DNA of 6,959 nt from Oscillospiraceae bacterium (GCA_031288675.1 JAITQY010000058.1:1-6959), one strand, 5' to 3'. Positions 1-6,736 are shown, counted from the stretch's first letter. Numbers and translations are program-made. Notes: generated by a model not told the origin, from the letters alone.

Positions 1-174
1 CTTGACGGTATAGAATCGGCATTAGAGCTTATCCCGATTGATGAGCGCCGTTATGCCGCTCTTGTGGATGGCAAAGGTCAGTTCTATGTATACGCTTCCA
101 GTGTAAGCAACATTACAGACGCGCTTGACCGTCTTATGGACGATCGTGACATCCCGCGTAACTTTATCAGTTAA
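1..174 (+). CDS. C-terminal fragment of an unrecognised protein (5' end outside window)
   Basis: Reading frame 1 is open from the first base to a TAA at 172-174 and gives 57 residues with no start codon that would make a plausible complete gene, so this is the tail of a gene that begins before the window. The tail is mixed alpha/beta in character: a segment around YAALVDGKGQFYVYAS looks like two short beta strands, followed by an amphipathic helix (ITDALDRLMDDR) and a short end. There is no membrane segment and no motif that I can assign to a family. No Rho-independent terminator is visible in the 110 bp before the next gene on the same strand, although that gene has its own promoter. It is called coding because the frame is uninterrupted and composition is normal. 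Function is unknown. Confidence 0.6.
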   Translation, partial: LDGIESALELIPIDERRYAALVDGKGQFYVYASSVSNITDALDRLMDDRDIPRNFIS

Positions 175-245
175 CGCGTTTGCCGCCGCTTACAAATATT
201 GGAACAAATGTCAAAGAAAATACACACATTATTCGTACAATAGAC

Positions 246-274
246 TTGAATTTTGAAACTCTATAGTGTATACT
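246..274 (+). promoter_or_regulatory. Predicted sigma-A promoter of the NlpC/P60-like gene
   Basis: A -35 box TTGAAT (246-251) and a -10 box TATACT (269-274) are separated by exactly 17 bp. The expected transcription start is about 281-282, only 3-4 nt before the ATG at 285, so the transcript would be leaderless or nearly so. No Shine-Dalgarno-like sequence precedes the ATG, which fits. This is a sequence match only. Confidence 0.55.
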
Positions 275-284
275 TGTCTGCGGT

Positions 285-830
285 ATGAATAAAGATTATA
301 TTTATGTTGTTCTATCCAGAAGTCCGACGATACTTTCGCGCGCTATACATAGGATAAGCGGAGACGCCTACACGCACGCGGCTCTGGCAATGGATGAGAA
401 CCTAAGAAATATGTTCAGCTTCGGAAGACGCTGGGCAAACAATCCTTTTATAGGGTGTTTCCGCCGGGAGCGCCTTAATGAGGGTGTATACAAATATTGC
501 AGTACATTACCAGGAACGGTTATTAAACTTGATGTTTCCCCGGAACAACACAAACGCGTATCGGCTATACTGACAGGATTCCGGAAGAACCGCAAATATT
601 ACGGTTATAACTATCTTGGACTGTTTGCCCACTTGTTTGATATGAACTATCAGTCTGACAATAGTTTCTTCTGCTCGGAGTTCGTATACCATGTGCTTCA
701 GCAAAGCGGTATTACGGACTGGAATGTTCCGCGCAGCAGGGTAAAGCCGTATGACCTGCTGCAGCTCAACGGTGAAGTCGTGTTCAAAGGCGACCTGACG
801 CACTACGGTTTACAGCGCAAAGCAGGTTAA
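285..830 (+). CDS. Predicted permuted NlpC/P60-like (YiiX/YebB-type) cysteine hydrolase
   Basis: The 181-residue protein has the order expected of circularly permuted papain-like NlpC/P60 proteins (YiiX/YebB, LRAT-like). The catalytic His comes first, in DAYTHAAL (His31), followed by a MFSFGRR stretch (43-49). The nucleophile Cys comes later, in FFCSEFVYHVL (Cys130). Members of this superfamily cleave or transfer amide or thioester/ester-linked acyl groups; the substrate here is unknown. No signal peptide or membrane helix is visible, so it is probably cytoplasmic. The start at 285 is chosen because the N-terminal strand MNKDYIYVVLSR and the His motif both need it; the next in-frame Met (residue 36) lies beyond the His. 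No ribosome-binding site is seen, and the promoter lies 10 bp away. The TAA overlaps the stop codon of the convergent gpmI. The fold assignment is good; the biological role is not known. Confidence 0.8.
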   Translation: MNKDYIYVVLSRSPTILSRAIHRISGDAYTHAALAMDENLRNMFSFGRRWANNPFIGCFRRERLNEGVYKYCSTLPGTVIKLDVSPEQHKRVSAILTGFRKNRKYYGYNYLGLFAHLFDMNYQSDNSFFCSEFVYHVLQQSGITDWNVPRSRVKPYDLLQLNGEVVFKGDLTHYGLQRKAG

Positions 831-2341
831 ATATTCTGATTATTCTTCAGCAGACTGACGCCCGCCCAAGAGGTCGGTTTTGCTATTCCGAGAAGCTCTA
901 ATATCGTTGGAGCGACGTCGCAAAGTCTGCCATGCGTCAGAAGTTCGCGGTCGGAGTTGTAAATCCAAAACGGTACCAAATTCGTTGTATGCGCAGTGTG
1001 CGGAGAGTTTGATAAATCGTCGAACATTTTCTCAGAATTTCCATGATCCGCCGTAATCAGCGCAACGCCCCCAACCGAACGTACTGTGTCAAGCACTTTG
1101 CCCACACATATATCTACCGTTTCAACCGCGCTGACCGCAGCGGAGAAATTTCCGGTATGACCGACCATATCGCAGTTGGCAAAATTGCATATAATCATAT
1201 CGTATTGTCCTTCAGATATACGCTTCGTAAGCGCGTCTGTTACAGCATATGCGCTCATCTGAGGTACAAGATCATAGGTGGCAAACTCTTTAGGCGACGG
1301 AATAAGAACGCGGTCTTCACCGTCAAATACCGTTTCTATGCCGCCGTTGAAAAAGTATGTAACATGAGCGTACTTCTCTGTCTCAGCGATGCGGAGTTGC
1401 CGCAAACCGTGCAAAGATATAACCTCTCCAAGCGTTTCACGGGGAATTTCCGGCGGATATGCGACGGTAACATTCGGCATGGTCTCGTCATACTGAGTCA
1501 TACAGATAAATACCGGAGCCAAATACTTTCGCTCAAACACAGTGAATGAGGGGTCAGCAAACGCACGGGTAAGCTCCCTTGCCCTGTCCGGACGGAAGTT
1601 GACGAACACGACCGTATCGCCTTGCTGAACCCTGCTGTCAAGAGCGGTTACAACAGGCTTGATAAATTCGTCGTATATTCCGGCGGTATAGGAGCGTTCA
1701 ACCGCCGCAACCGGGTCAGAATTGAATTCCCCGATGCCGTTAGTAAGCGCGTCATAGGCAATTTGTATACGCTCCCAACGGTTGTCGCGATCCATTGCGT
1801 AAAACCGACCGGTAAGTGTAGCGATTTTAGCGTTCGGCGGCAGATGAGCCTGTATATCGCGTAGGAAGCCGACCGCGCTCCGCGGCGGAGTATCGCGCCC
1901 GTCTGTGAACAGATGAACGAATATATTCGGGACGTTTTTGTAAAGCTCCAGACAGCCGTAAAGGTGCTTGGACGTACTGTGAACCCCTGCATCGCCGAGC
2001 AAAGCGAACAGATGAAGCCTGTCGGAGGTTTGCGCCGCCTTTAGAACCGGATTGGCAAAGAAACTTCCGTCATCAATTGCTTTAGAAATCTTCAAAAGGC
2101 TTTGGTAGAGTACCGTACCTGCACCGATAGTGGTATGCCCTACCTCGCTGTTTCCCATAGTGTCCGGCGGAAGTCCCGCATCCTCTCCGGAGGCAGAAAG
2201 GCTGCACGGCGAATTGGTAAGCGGCATGCCACCGTTAAGCGTGGTGAGTACGGGTGTTTTAGCAGCCGTTACGGCGTTGTTATTTGTATCCGCGCTTAGT
2301 CCAAGTCCGTCAAGGATAAGCAGTACGACCGGCTTAACCAT
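827..2341 (-). CDS. gpmI: 2,3-bisphosphoglycerate-independent phosphoglycerate mutase
   Basis: This 504-aa protein has the usual length for iPGM and interconverts 3- and 2-phosphoglycerate in glycolysis, using two Mn ions and a phosphoserine intermediate. The visible motifs are LILDGLGLS (metal ligand Asp11), MGNSEVGH with nucleophile Ser65, TDGRDTPP (146-153), GRFYAMDRDNRWER (178-191), NFRPDRAREL (248-257), NFANCDMVGHTGN (387-399), ITADHGNSEKM (429-439) and HTAH (448-451). These cover both the phosphatase-like and phosphotransferase domains. The frame is open upstream to an ATG at 2410, but the first 23 residues of that longer version are unlike the family and lie inside tpiA. MVKPVVLLILDG at 2341 matches the family and is preceded by a GAGG. 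The ATG overlaps the tpiA stop (ATGGTTAA), so translation is probably coupled. It is the last gene of the operon, and its stop overlaps that of the convergent gene. Confidence 0.97.
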   Translation of the reverse strand: MVKPVVLLILDGLGLSADTNNNAVTAAKTPVLTTLNGGMPLTNSPCSLSASGEDAGLPPDTMGNSEVGHTTIGAGTVLYQSLLKISKAIDDGSFFANPVLKAAQTSDRLHLFALLGDAGVHSTSKHLYGCLELYKNVPNIFVHLFTDGRDTPPRSAVGFLRDIQAHLPPNAKIATLTGRFYAMDRDNRWERIQIAYDALTNGIGEFNSDPVAAVERSYTAGIYDEFIKPVVTALDSRVQQGDTVVFVNFRPDRARELTRAFADPSFTVFERKYLAPVFICMTQYDETMPNVTVAYPPEIPRETLGEVISLHGLRQLRIAETEKYAHVTYFFNGGIETVFDGEDRVLIPSPKEFATYDLVPQMSAYAVTDALTKRISEGQYDMIICNFANCDMVGHTGNFSAAVSAVETVDICVGKVLDTVRSVGGVALITADHGNSEKMFDDLSNSPHTAHTTNLVPFWIYNSDRELLTHGRLCDVAPTILELLGIAKPTSWAGVSLLKNNQNI

Positions 2342-3092
2342 TGTCAGCCGCCTCAATAATCTTCGCGAACTTGGTTGCGTCAAGAGACGCACCTCCGATA
2401 AGTCCGCCATCTATGTTCGGCTGAGCCAATAGTTCAGCCGTGTTTTTCTCGTTCATAGAGCCTCCATAGAGGATTCGCACACGGCGCGATGCGGCAACTC
2501 CGGCGAAAGCTTTTATGTCTGCGCGGATGAACGCGCACATCTCCTCCGCCTGTTCGGATGATGCGGTCTTACCTGTACCGATAGCCCATACGGGTTCGTA
2601 AGCTATAACTATGTTTTTGAATACTTTTGTTCCGTAGCGGTTGAGCGCGCTGCGGAGCTGCAGGCGGACAGTGTCATATTCAAGCACAAGCTCACGCTCT
2701 TCAAGGGTTTCGCCGACGCATAGGATGGGCTTGAGCGAATATTCAAGCGCACGCTGTATTTTCTCCATAACTATAAGGTTAGTCTCGCCGTGATAACGGC
2801 GGCGTTCGGAATGCCCGATAATACAGTACTCCGCACCGGAGTACGCAAGCATCAAACCGGATACTTCGCCTGTGAACGCGCCCTCGTCGTGCGCGGAAAT
2901 ATCCTGTGCGCCGAGCGATATTTTTATCTCGCGAGTGACGTTTTTTAGCTGATAAAGAACGGTAGGCGGCACACAAACGGCGACGTCAACCGTATCTTTC
3001 GCGGTCTTATCAATGACCTCTAAAACGTCAGGTTCCGCGAGGTTCATTTTCCAGTTGCCCGCGATAAGCGGACGCCGCTGAGCTTTGTTCAT
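2334..3092 (-). CDS. tpiA: Triose-phosphate isomerase
   Basis: At 252 aa the protein has the standard length of this (beta/alpha)8 barrel enzyme, which interconverts dihydroxyacetone phosphate and glyceraldehyde 3-phosphate in the cytoplasm. The full active site is visible: AGNWKMN with Asn13 and Lys15; the electrophile His94 in IIGHSERR; the catalytic base Glu166 in AYEPVWAIGTGKTA, which also carries flexible loop 6; and the phosphate-binding YGGSM (209-213) and GGLIGGASL (229-237). The ATG directly abuts the pgk TAA with no intervening base. An AAGGAGA ribosome-binding site (3101-3107) lies inside the end of pgk, 8 nt from the start. The stop is embedded in the gpmI start. Gene order and spacing indicate co-transcription with pgk and gpmI. 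Nothing is missing or broken. Confidence 0.98.
   Translation of the reverse strand: MNKAQRRPLIAGNWKMNLAEPDVLEVIDKTAKDTVDVAVCVPPTVLYQLKNVTREIKISLGAQDISAHDEGAFTGEVSGLMLAYSGAEYCIIGHSERRRYHGETNLIVMEKIQRALEYSLKPILCVGETLEERELVLEYDTVRLQLRSALNRYGTKVFKNIVIAYEPVWAIGTGKTASSEQAEEMCAFIRADIKAFAGVAASRRVRILYGGSMNEKNTAELLAQPNIDGGLIGGASLDATKFAKIIEAADNG
2351..2354 (-). promoter_or_regulatory. Ribosome-binding site fixing the gpmI start
   Basis: On the minus strand GAGG, within GAGGCGG, lies 9 nt before the ATG at 2341 and inside the end of tpiA. It supports the internal start over the longer ATG at 2410 and fits translational coupling. Confidence 0.5.
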
Positions 3093-4271
3093 TTATTTGT
3101 TCTCCTTGTCAAGGTTGTCAAGCAGGCAGGCAATCCCCGGAAGCGTCTTGCCCTCAAGATATTCAAGTGTTGCGCCGCCGCCCGTAGCGTTGTGGCTCAT
3201 CTTGTCCGCAAGACCGAGTTCGTTGACAGCGGCAAGGCTGTCGCCTCCGCCTACGATAGTGAACGCTTCGGAGACCGCCATAGCTTCCGCAACGGCTTTG
3301 GTTCCTCCGGAGAAGTCGGGAATTTCAAATACGCCCATAGGTCCGTTCCAGATAATAGTCGATGAGCTGCGTATCACTTCGGCGAAGCGTGCGCGCGTTT
3401 CAGGACCTATATCTACGCCTTCGCAATCGTCAGGAATGGCTGACGGAGGGTAAACGGCGCATTTTGCGCCTTGCTTGAATTCATTGGAAGCGATAACGTC
3501 GGTTGGCAGAAGCAGATTCACGCCGAGCTTTTTAGCTTTGGAGAGCATTTCGCGGGCGTATACAAGTTTATCCGCGTCAAACAGTGACTTACCGATTTTA
3601 GCGTTTTTGTTTTCGGCGCAGACAAATGTATATGACATTCCTCCGCCGATAAGCAGATTGTTTACTTTGTCAAGCAGATGGTCAATAACGCCGAGTTTAT
3701 CGGAGACTTTCGCGCCGCCGAGTATGGCGGTAAACGGACGCTGAGGGTTATCAAGCGCAGCGCTAAGCGCGGTGAGTTCACGCTCCATAAGCAGTCCGGC
3801 ATATGCGGGCAGGTAAGCGGCGACTCCGGCGGTTGTAGCGTGGGCGCGGTGAGCCGCGCCGAACGCGTCATTAACAAATAGGTCGGCAAGCGCGGCAAAT
3901 CGCTTGGAAAGCTCCGGATCGTTGGCTTCTTCGCCGGGGTAGAATCGCGTATTCTCTAAAAGTACAGCTTTAGCGTCCGGAATCGGGTCGCCGAGCGTAA
4001 TAAGCGGAACGGTGAACCCGAGAAGCTCTGACAGGCGGTTAGCGACCGGAGCAAGCGAATACTGAGCGTCCGGTTTGCCCTTTGGTCTGCCGAGGTGCGA
4101 ACACATAATCGCCTGACCTCCGGCAGTAAGGATATATTTAATAGTATCTAACGAGGCGGTGATGCGCGTGTCGTCAGTGATTACGCCGTTCTCCAGCGGG
4201 ACATTAAAATCACAGCGCAGGAGTACGCGCTTGCCGGATAATACGGCGTCTTTGACGGTTTGTTTGGTCAT
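3093..4271 (-). CDS. pgk: Phosphoglycerate kinase
   Basis: The 392-aa protein has the family length of about 390-415 and transfers phosphate from 1,3-bisphosphoglycerate to ADP, the first ATP-yielding step of glycolysis. The N-terminal, phosphoglycerate-binding lobe shows LRCDFNVP (18-25), Arg36 in DDTRI, SHLGRPKG (58-65), ENTRFYPGEE (106-115) and AHRAHATTAG (140-149). The C-terminal, nucleotide-binding lobe shows ILGGAKVSDK (183-192), WNGPMGVFE (308-316), IVGGGDS (339-345) and TGGGATLEYLEGKTLPG (363-379). The family's usual HISTGGGAS is HNATGGGAT here, a mild variation that keeps the glycine loop. An AAGGAGA site (4279-4285) lies 7 nt before the ATG. It sits 26 bp after trmL, with no terminator or promoter in the gap, so the two are probably on one mRNA. 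Confidence 0.98.
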   Translation of the reverse strand: MTKQTVKDAVLSGKRVLLRCDFNVPLENGVITDDTRITASLDTIKYILTAGGQAIMCSHLGRPKGKPDAQYSLAPVANRLSELLGFTVPLITLGDPIPDAKAVLLENTRFYPGEEANDPELSKRFAALADLFVNDAFGAAHRAHATTAGVAAYLPAYAGLLMERELTALSAALDNPQRPFTAILGGAKVSDKLGVIDHLLDKVNNLLIGGGMSYTFVCAENKNAKIGKSLFDADKLVYAREMLSKAKKLGVNLLLPTDVIASNEFKQGAKCAVYPPSAIPDDCEGVDIGPETRARFAEVIRSSSTIIWNGPMGVFEIPDFSGGTKAVAEAMAVSEAFTIVGGGDSLAAVNELGLADKMSHNATGGGATLEYLEGKTLPGIACLLDNLDKENK

Positions 4272-4297
4272 TATAAATTCTCCTTAATTGGCGTCGG

Positions 4298-4774
4298 TTA
4301 ACGCAGTTCCTGCAATTTGCCAAGCTGTCTGATAGCTTCATATGCCGCAATTGCGGCAGAGTTGCCGAGATTTAGACTGCGCGCCGCGGGAATATCGCGC
4401 ATTGGAATACGCACACAGCGGTCTGAAAATTGTTCGCGCAGGTTTTTAGAAAGTCCGGCGGTCTCTTTGCCGAACATCAGGAAGCAGTCCGGCGTGTATA
4501 CCGCTTCGGTATAGAGAGTTACCGCTTTTGTAGTGAAAAGCCAAATGTTTTCCGGCGCGTCAGGATTATCGGTGAAGAAGCGGTCAATATCCGGGTAGAC
4601 GGCGACGTCTACCGCGTGCCAGTAGTCAAGTCCCGCGCGTTTAACCGCGGCGTCAGAAACGCTGAATCCGAGCGGTTCGATAAGGTGCAGTTTGCAGCCG
4701 GTAACGGCGCATGTACGCGCTATATTGCCTGTATTCTGCGGAATTTCCGGTTCCACAAGAACGATGTTAAGCAT
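4298..4774 (-). CDS. trmL: tRNA (cytidine/uridine(34)-2'-O)-methyltransferase, TrmL/YibK family
   Basis: This 158-aa minimal SPOUT protein has the usual TrmL length. Members are dimers with a deep trefoil knot that binds S-adenosylmethionine, and they methylate the ribose of wobble base 34 in certain leucine tRNAs. The signatures are EIPQNTGNIARTCA (10-23), a LFTTK strand (79-83), FLMFGKETAGL (98-108) and the C-terminal knot IPM...RSLNLGNSAAIAAYEAIRQ (124-150). The connector between IPM and RSLNL (RDIPAA) appears about two residues longer than in family members I recall, and LNLSNS is replaced by LNLGNS; neither looks disabling. A strong GGAGGAA site (4784-4790) lies 9 nt before the ATG, and a good promoter lies just upstream. 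The gene heads the glycolytic operon. Family assignment is firm; the exact tRNA target is inferred. Confidence 0.93.
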   Translation of the reverse strand: MLNIVLVEPEIPQNTGNIARTCAVTGCKLHLIEPLGFSVSDAAVKRAGLDYWHAVDVAVYPDIDRFFTDNPDAPENIWLFTTKAVTLYTEAVYTPDCFLMFGKETAGLSKNLREQFSDRCVRIPMRDIPAARSLNLGNSAAIAAYEAIRQLGKLQELR

Positions 4775-4809
4775 TGGCGATAGTTCCTCCGAGGGATAAT
4801 TACAGATAT

Positions 4810-4838
4810 ATTATACCCCAACGGGGCGGAGATTGCAA
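4810..4838 (-). promoter_or_regulatory. Sigma-A promoter of the trmL-pgk-tpiA-gpmI operon
   Basis: On the minus strand TTGCAA (4833-4838) and TATAAT (4810-4815) are separated by 17 bp. Expected transcription starts near 4803, giving a leader of about 28 nt before the trmL ATG at 4774. The spacer next to the -10 contains a small GC-rich dyad, CCCCAACGGGG (4816-4826), which could be a protein site or simply chance. No other convincing promoter is seen before pgk, tpiA or gpmI. Confidence 0.75.
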
Positions 4839-4876
4839 GGGGAAAATGGGAGGGCAGAGAGACGATAATATTTTTA

Positions 4877-4905
4877 TTGCGGCATTGCGGAGATTGTGGT
4901 ATATT
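4877..4905 (+). promoter_or_regulatory. Probable promoter of the 4936-6608 gene pair
   Basis: TTGCGG (4877-4882) and TATATT (4900-4905) are separated by 17 bp, with an expected start near 4912 and a leader of about 24 nt. The -35 is weak. It is divergent from the glycolytic promoter, and the two -35 boxes lie 38 bp apart, so a shared regulator could act on both. Confidence 0.5.
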
Positions 4906-4924
4906 AAAAGAAAATGGAATGTAT

Positions 4925-4932
4925 GGGGTGAT
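4925..4932 (+). promoter_or_regulatory. Shine-Dalgarno site of the 285-aa gene
   Basis: GGGGTGAT matches 7 of 8 bases of the anti-Shine-Dalgarno complement GAGGTGAT. Two start codons in tandem (ATGATG at 4936 and 4939) follow. Measured from the GGGGTG core, the spacing is 5 nt to the first and 8 nt to the second, so the second ATG may be the one used, which would shorten the protein by one residue. Confidence 0.5.
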
Positions 4933-4935
4933 TAG

Positions 4936-5793
4936 ATGATGAACGCAAATTCGGCGGCAATAAACTGGTTGCTTGAAGACAGCAATCCGGCGGTTAAATA
5001 CCGTACACATACCGAGATACTCGGTCAGCCGGCAGATAAAGCCGAAGCGGCGGCATGGTTGAATAAGTTTTTGCCCTATAATTGGCGGGAACGTACAGGA
5101 TTATGGTCTGTTTATTACCTCAACGCTTTTGCGGAATGCGGGCTGACATTTGAGGACACTAAAATCAGCTTGGAAAAAGCGGTGCAGCCGTTTGAGTACA
5201 ACTGCGATAATTTTATGCGGCTTAGGGCGTTAGTACGTTTGGGATTAGGCGAAGAACCGATCGCTAAGGCAATAGTCAGCAGTTTGCCTGAAAGACAATT
5301 ACCAGACGGCGGTTTCCTTTGTCTGCATCGGCTTGACAAGCTGAAATATACGCCCAAAAGCTGTGTAAAAGCCAATATACAAGCTCTGATGTTTTGCGCC
5401 GAGTGTCGTAAGAATGGTATACATACTGACGTTGTTGCTCCGTTGCTTGATTATTTTTGGAATCACAGGCTATTTTATCGGACAGATAGCCCGAGTACGC
5501 TAATATTGAATGGTCGTGAGGGATGGTGTGAGATTGACACGTTCCACCCGTTTGAGGTTATGCGCGTTGGACTTCACAATATCGTCGAGGCGTTCTGCGC
5601 GTTGGGTTACGGCAACGATGAGCGGTTGTGTGAAGCGTGGGAACTCCTGCGCGCCAAACGGGCGGATGACGGGAAATATCTGCTTGACCAGACGCTGACG
5701 AAATCGTATCTGCCGAAAGAACGCGTAGGCAAGCCGAGCAAATGGGTGACGTTTTACGCGCTGCTTGCGGAAAAAGAAAGAGGGATACAATGA
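4936..5793 (+). CDS. Prenyltransferase/squalene-cyclase-like alpha-alpha toroid protein, function unknown
   Basis: The 285-aa protein is predicted to be almost wholly helical. It begins with AINWLLEDSNPAVKYRTHTEILG (8-30), an opening typical of bacterial proteins annotated as prenyltransferase or terpene-cyclase-like. It also has QLPDGGF (121-127), reminiscent of the QW/DGG(F/W) repeats that line alpha-alpha barrels, a weaker RADDGKYLLD (242-251), and a C-terminal GKPSKWVTFYAL (265-276). I see no DXDD motif of class II cyclases and no obvious zinc triad of protein prenyltransferases, so an enzyme activity should not be assumed. There is no signal peptide or membrane segment. FCAEC (153-157) is a C-x2-C pair. 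It has its own promoter, is divergent from trmL, and overlaps the next gene by 4 bp, so the two proteins are probably made together. Fold resemblance is moderate; function is unknown. Confidence 0.7.
   Translation: MMNANSAAINWLLEDSNPAVKYRTHTEILGQPADKAEAAAWLNKFLPYNWRERTGLWSVYYLNAFAECGLTFEDTKISLEKAVQPFEYNCDNFMRLRALVRLGLGEEPIAKAIVSSLPERQLPDGGFLCLHRLDKLKYTPKSCVKANIQALMFCAECRKNGIHTDVVAPLLDYFWNHRLFYRTDSPSTLILNGREGWCEIDTFHPFEVMRVGLHNIVEAFCALGYGNDERLCEAWELLRAKRADDGKYLLDQTLTKSYLPKERVGKPSKWVTFYALLAEKERGIQ
5779..5784 (+). promoter_or_regulatory. Ribosome-binding site fixing the 272-aa gene start
   Basis: AGAGGG lies 5 nt before the ATG at 5790 and inside the end of the upstream gene. It supports this start over an upstream in-frame ATG at 5742. 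Confidence 0.55.
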
Positions 5794-6608
5794 CGGTTCA
5801 CGAACTAATGGTGAAAACCAACCATTACCTTATCAAGGGCGGGGAGCTAACCGGAGCGCAGAAAGCGAAAATAGCCGGTCAGCTTCTTGCCGCGCGCAGT
5901 GACGGCAGAACGTATCAGAGCTTTATCAAGGGAGTAAAAGCTCCGGAGTATCTGTTCGGACAGGGACAATCAAATGACAGCCGGGTAATGTATCCGCTGT
6001 TTTTTATACCGCCCTATAATGACGGCAAGAAGCTTCAAACGGTTATTCCTATGTCGCCGAAAACGCATATATTAGCCGCAAACTCTTATGAGCTTGAGAT
6101 ACTTCGGCTACTTTGCTTGTTCGCTCCCGACGCTCCGGATGTAAAAAAGATGACGGCAAAGACGCTTGCGCGGCTGAAAACTACCTGTTTTGCGTATCAG
6201 GACTGCCATTACGGGGAGTGTTTTCATTCGGCTCTGATAGCCCTGCGTTTTCTTGCCGCCGCTTCGGATGAACTGGAGTGGATGAAAAAACTGATTAAGT
6301 TCTTTAACAAATATAACGGCGAAACGCGCCGGCACAGCGGTACAATATGGTATTACTGGCTGTGCCTGTCAGAGATTCCTATTGAAGCAGCTGAGGCGGA
6401 AATAGAGAAAAACAAGCCTCAAATGCTGCTATGGCTTAATTCTAAAAGCGCGGTAATGAACAGTGAAAACGACAAAACCATACACCCTGTTTTATATTGC
6501 ATACTTCGCAACTGTCTGTGCCATTTACAGGAATATGCCTATATCCAAAACCGTGACCCGTTTGTAAGCGGGAAAGACGGTCGGCTTCATTTTAATATGA
6601 GCCGGTAG
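5790..6608 (+). CDS. Uncharacterised 272-aa cysteine-rich helical protein
   Basis: I do not recognise a named family. The start at 5790 (MTVHELMVKTNHYL) forms an ATGA overlap with the stop of the upstream gene and has a good ribosome-binding site; an extension to 5742 would add 16 basic, unlike residues translated from the other gene's frame. After a short helical N-terminus there is a loop-rich part (about 60-95, with PLFFIPPYNDGKK). Mostly helices follow from about 98 (SYELEILRLLCLF) to 250. Eight cysteines are present. Four features cluster at CFAYQDCHYGECFH (133-146), a C-x5-C-H-x3-C-x-H arrangement, with NCLCH at 241-245. This could bind a metal, but that is a guess. The tail VSGKDGRLHFNMSR looks ordered and specific. 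There is no signal peptide or transmembrane helix. The segment GECFHSALIALRFLAAA resembles a helix of toroid proteins such as its neighbour, so a distant relation is possible. Function is unknown. Confidence 0.85.
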   Translation: MTVHELMVKTNHYLIKGGELTGAQKAKIAGQLLAARSDGRTYQSFIKGVKAPEYLFGQGQSNDSRVMYPLFFIPPYNDGKKLQTVIPMSPKTHILAANSYELEILRLLCLFAPDAPDVKKMTAKTLARLKTTCFAYQDCHYGECFHSALIALRFLAAASDELEWMKKLIKFFNKYNGETRRHSGTIWYYWLCLSEIPIEAAEAEIEKNKPQMLLWLNSKSAVMNSENDKTIHPVLYCILRNCLCHLQEYAYIQNRDPFVSGKDGRLHFNMSR

Positions 6609-6674
6609 CCGAGATAGTCGGCAGTCAATACAGGAGGTAGGTGTTAGGTAGTAGGCGTTAGGAGACGGGTGAAA

Positions 6675-6691
6675 CGGCGGGCGAGCGGTGC
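6675..6691. repeat. Decayed half copy of the palindromic element
   Basis: CGGCGGGCGAGCGGTGC matches 16 of 17 bases of 6733-6749, the left arm and centre of the intact palindrome. The right arm is missing: the sequence runs straight into heptamer block B. It looks like a truncated copy of the same element. Confidence 0.65.
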
Positions 6692-6736
6692 CGAGATAGT
6701 CGTTAGTCTATAGTCGACAGTGGACGAGGATGCGGC

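Noticed and set aside
175..245. A terminator or second promoter in the first intergenic gap
   Set aside because: A TACAAT at 236-241 has no -35 at the right distance, and no hairpin with a T tract is visible.
1043..1549. 168-aa open frame on the plus strand inside gpmI
   Set aside because: It is antisense to conserved iPGM motifs, basic and without domain features, as expected of a shadow frame.
2342..2410. Longer gpmI beginning at the ATG at 2410 (527 aa)
   Set aside because: The 23 extra residues are basic, unlike the family, and translated from DNA that encodes the conserved end of tpiA. The family N-terminus and a ribosome-binding site fit the ATG at 2341.
3085..3453. Ser/Ala/Pro-rich 122-aa open frame on the plus strand inside pgk
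   Set aside because: It is antisense to the conserved C-terminal lobe of phosphoglycerate kinase; its low-complexity composition comes from complementing that coding sequence.
4430..4783. 117-aa open frame antisense to trmL
   Set aside because: It lies opposite strongly conserved SPOUT motifs and shows no recognisable protein features or start signals.
5742..5789. Longer version of the 272-aa protein starting at 5742
   Set aside because: It would overlap the preceding gene by 52 bp and has no ribosome-binding site, whereas 5790 has one and forms the usual ATGA overlap.
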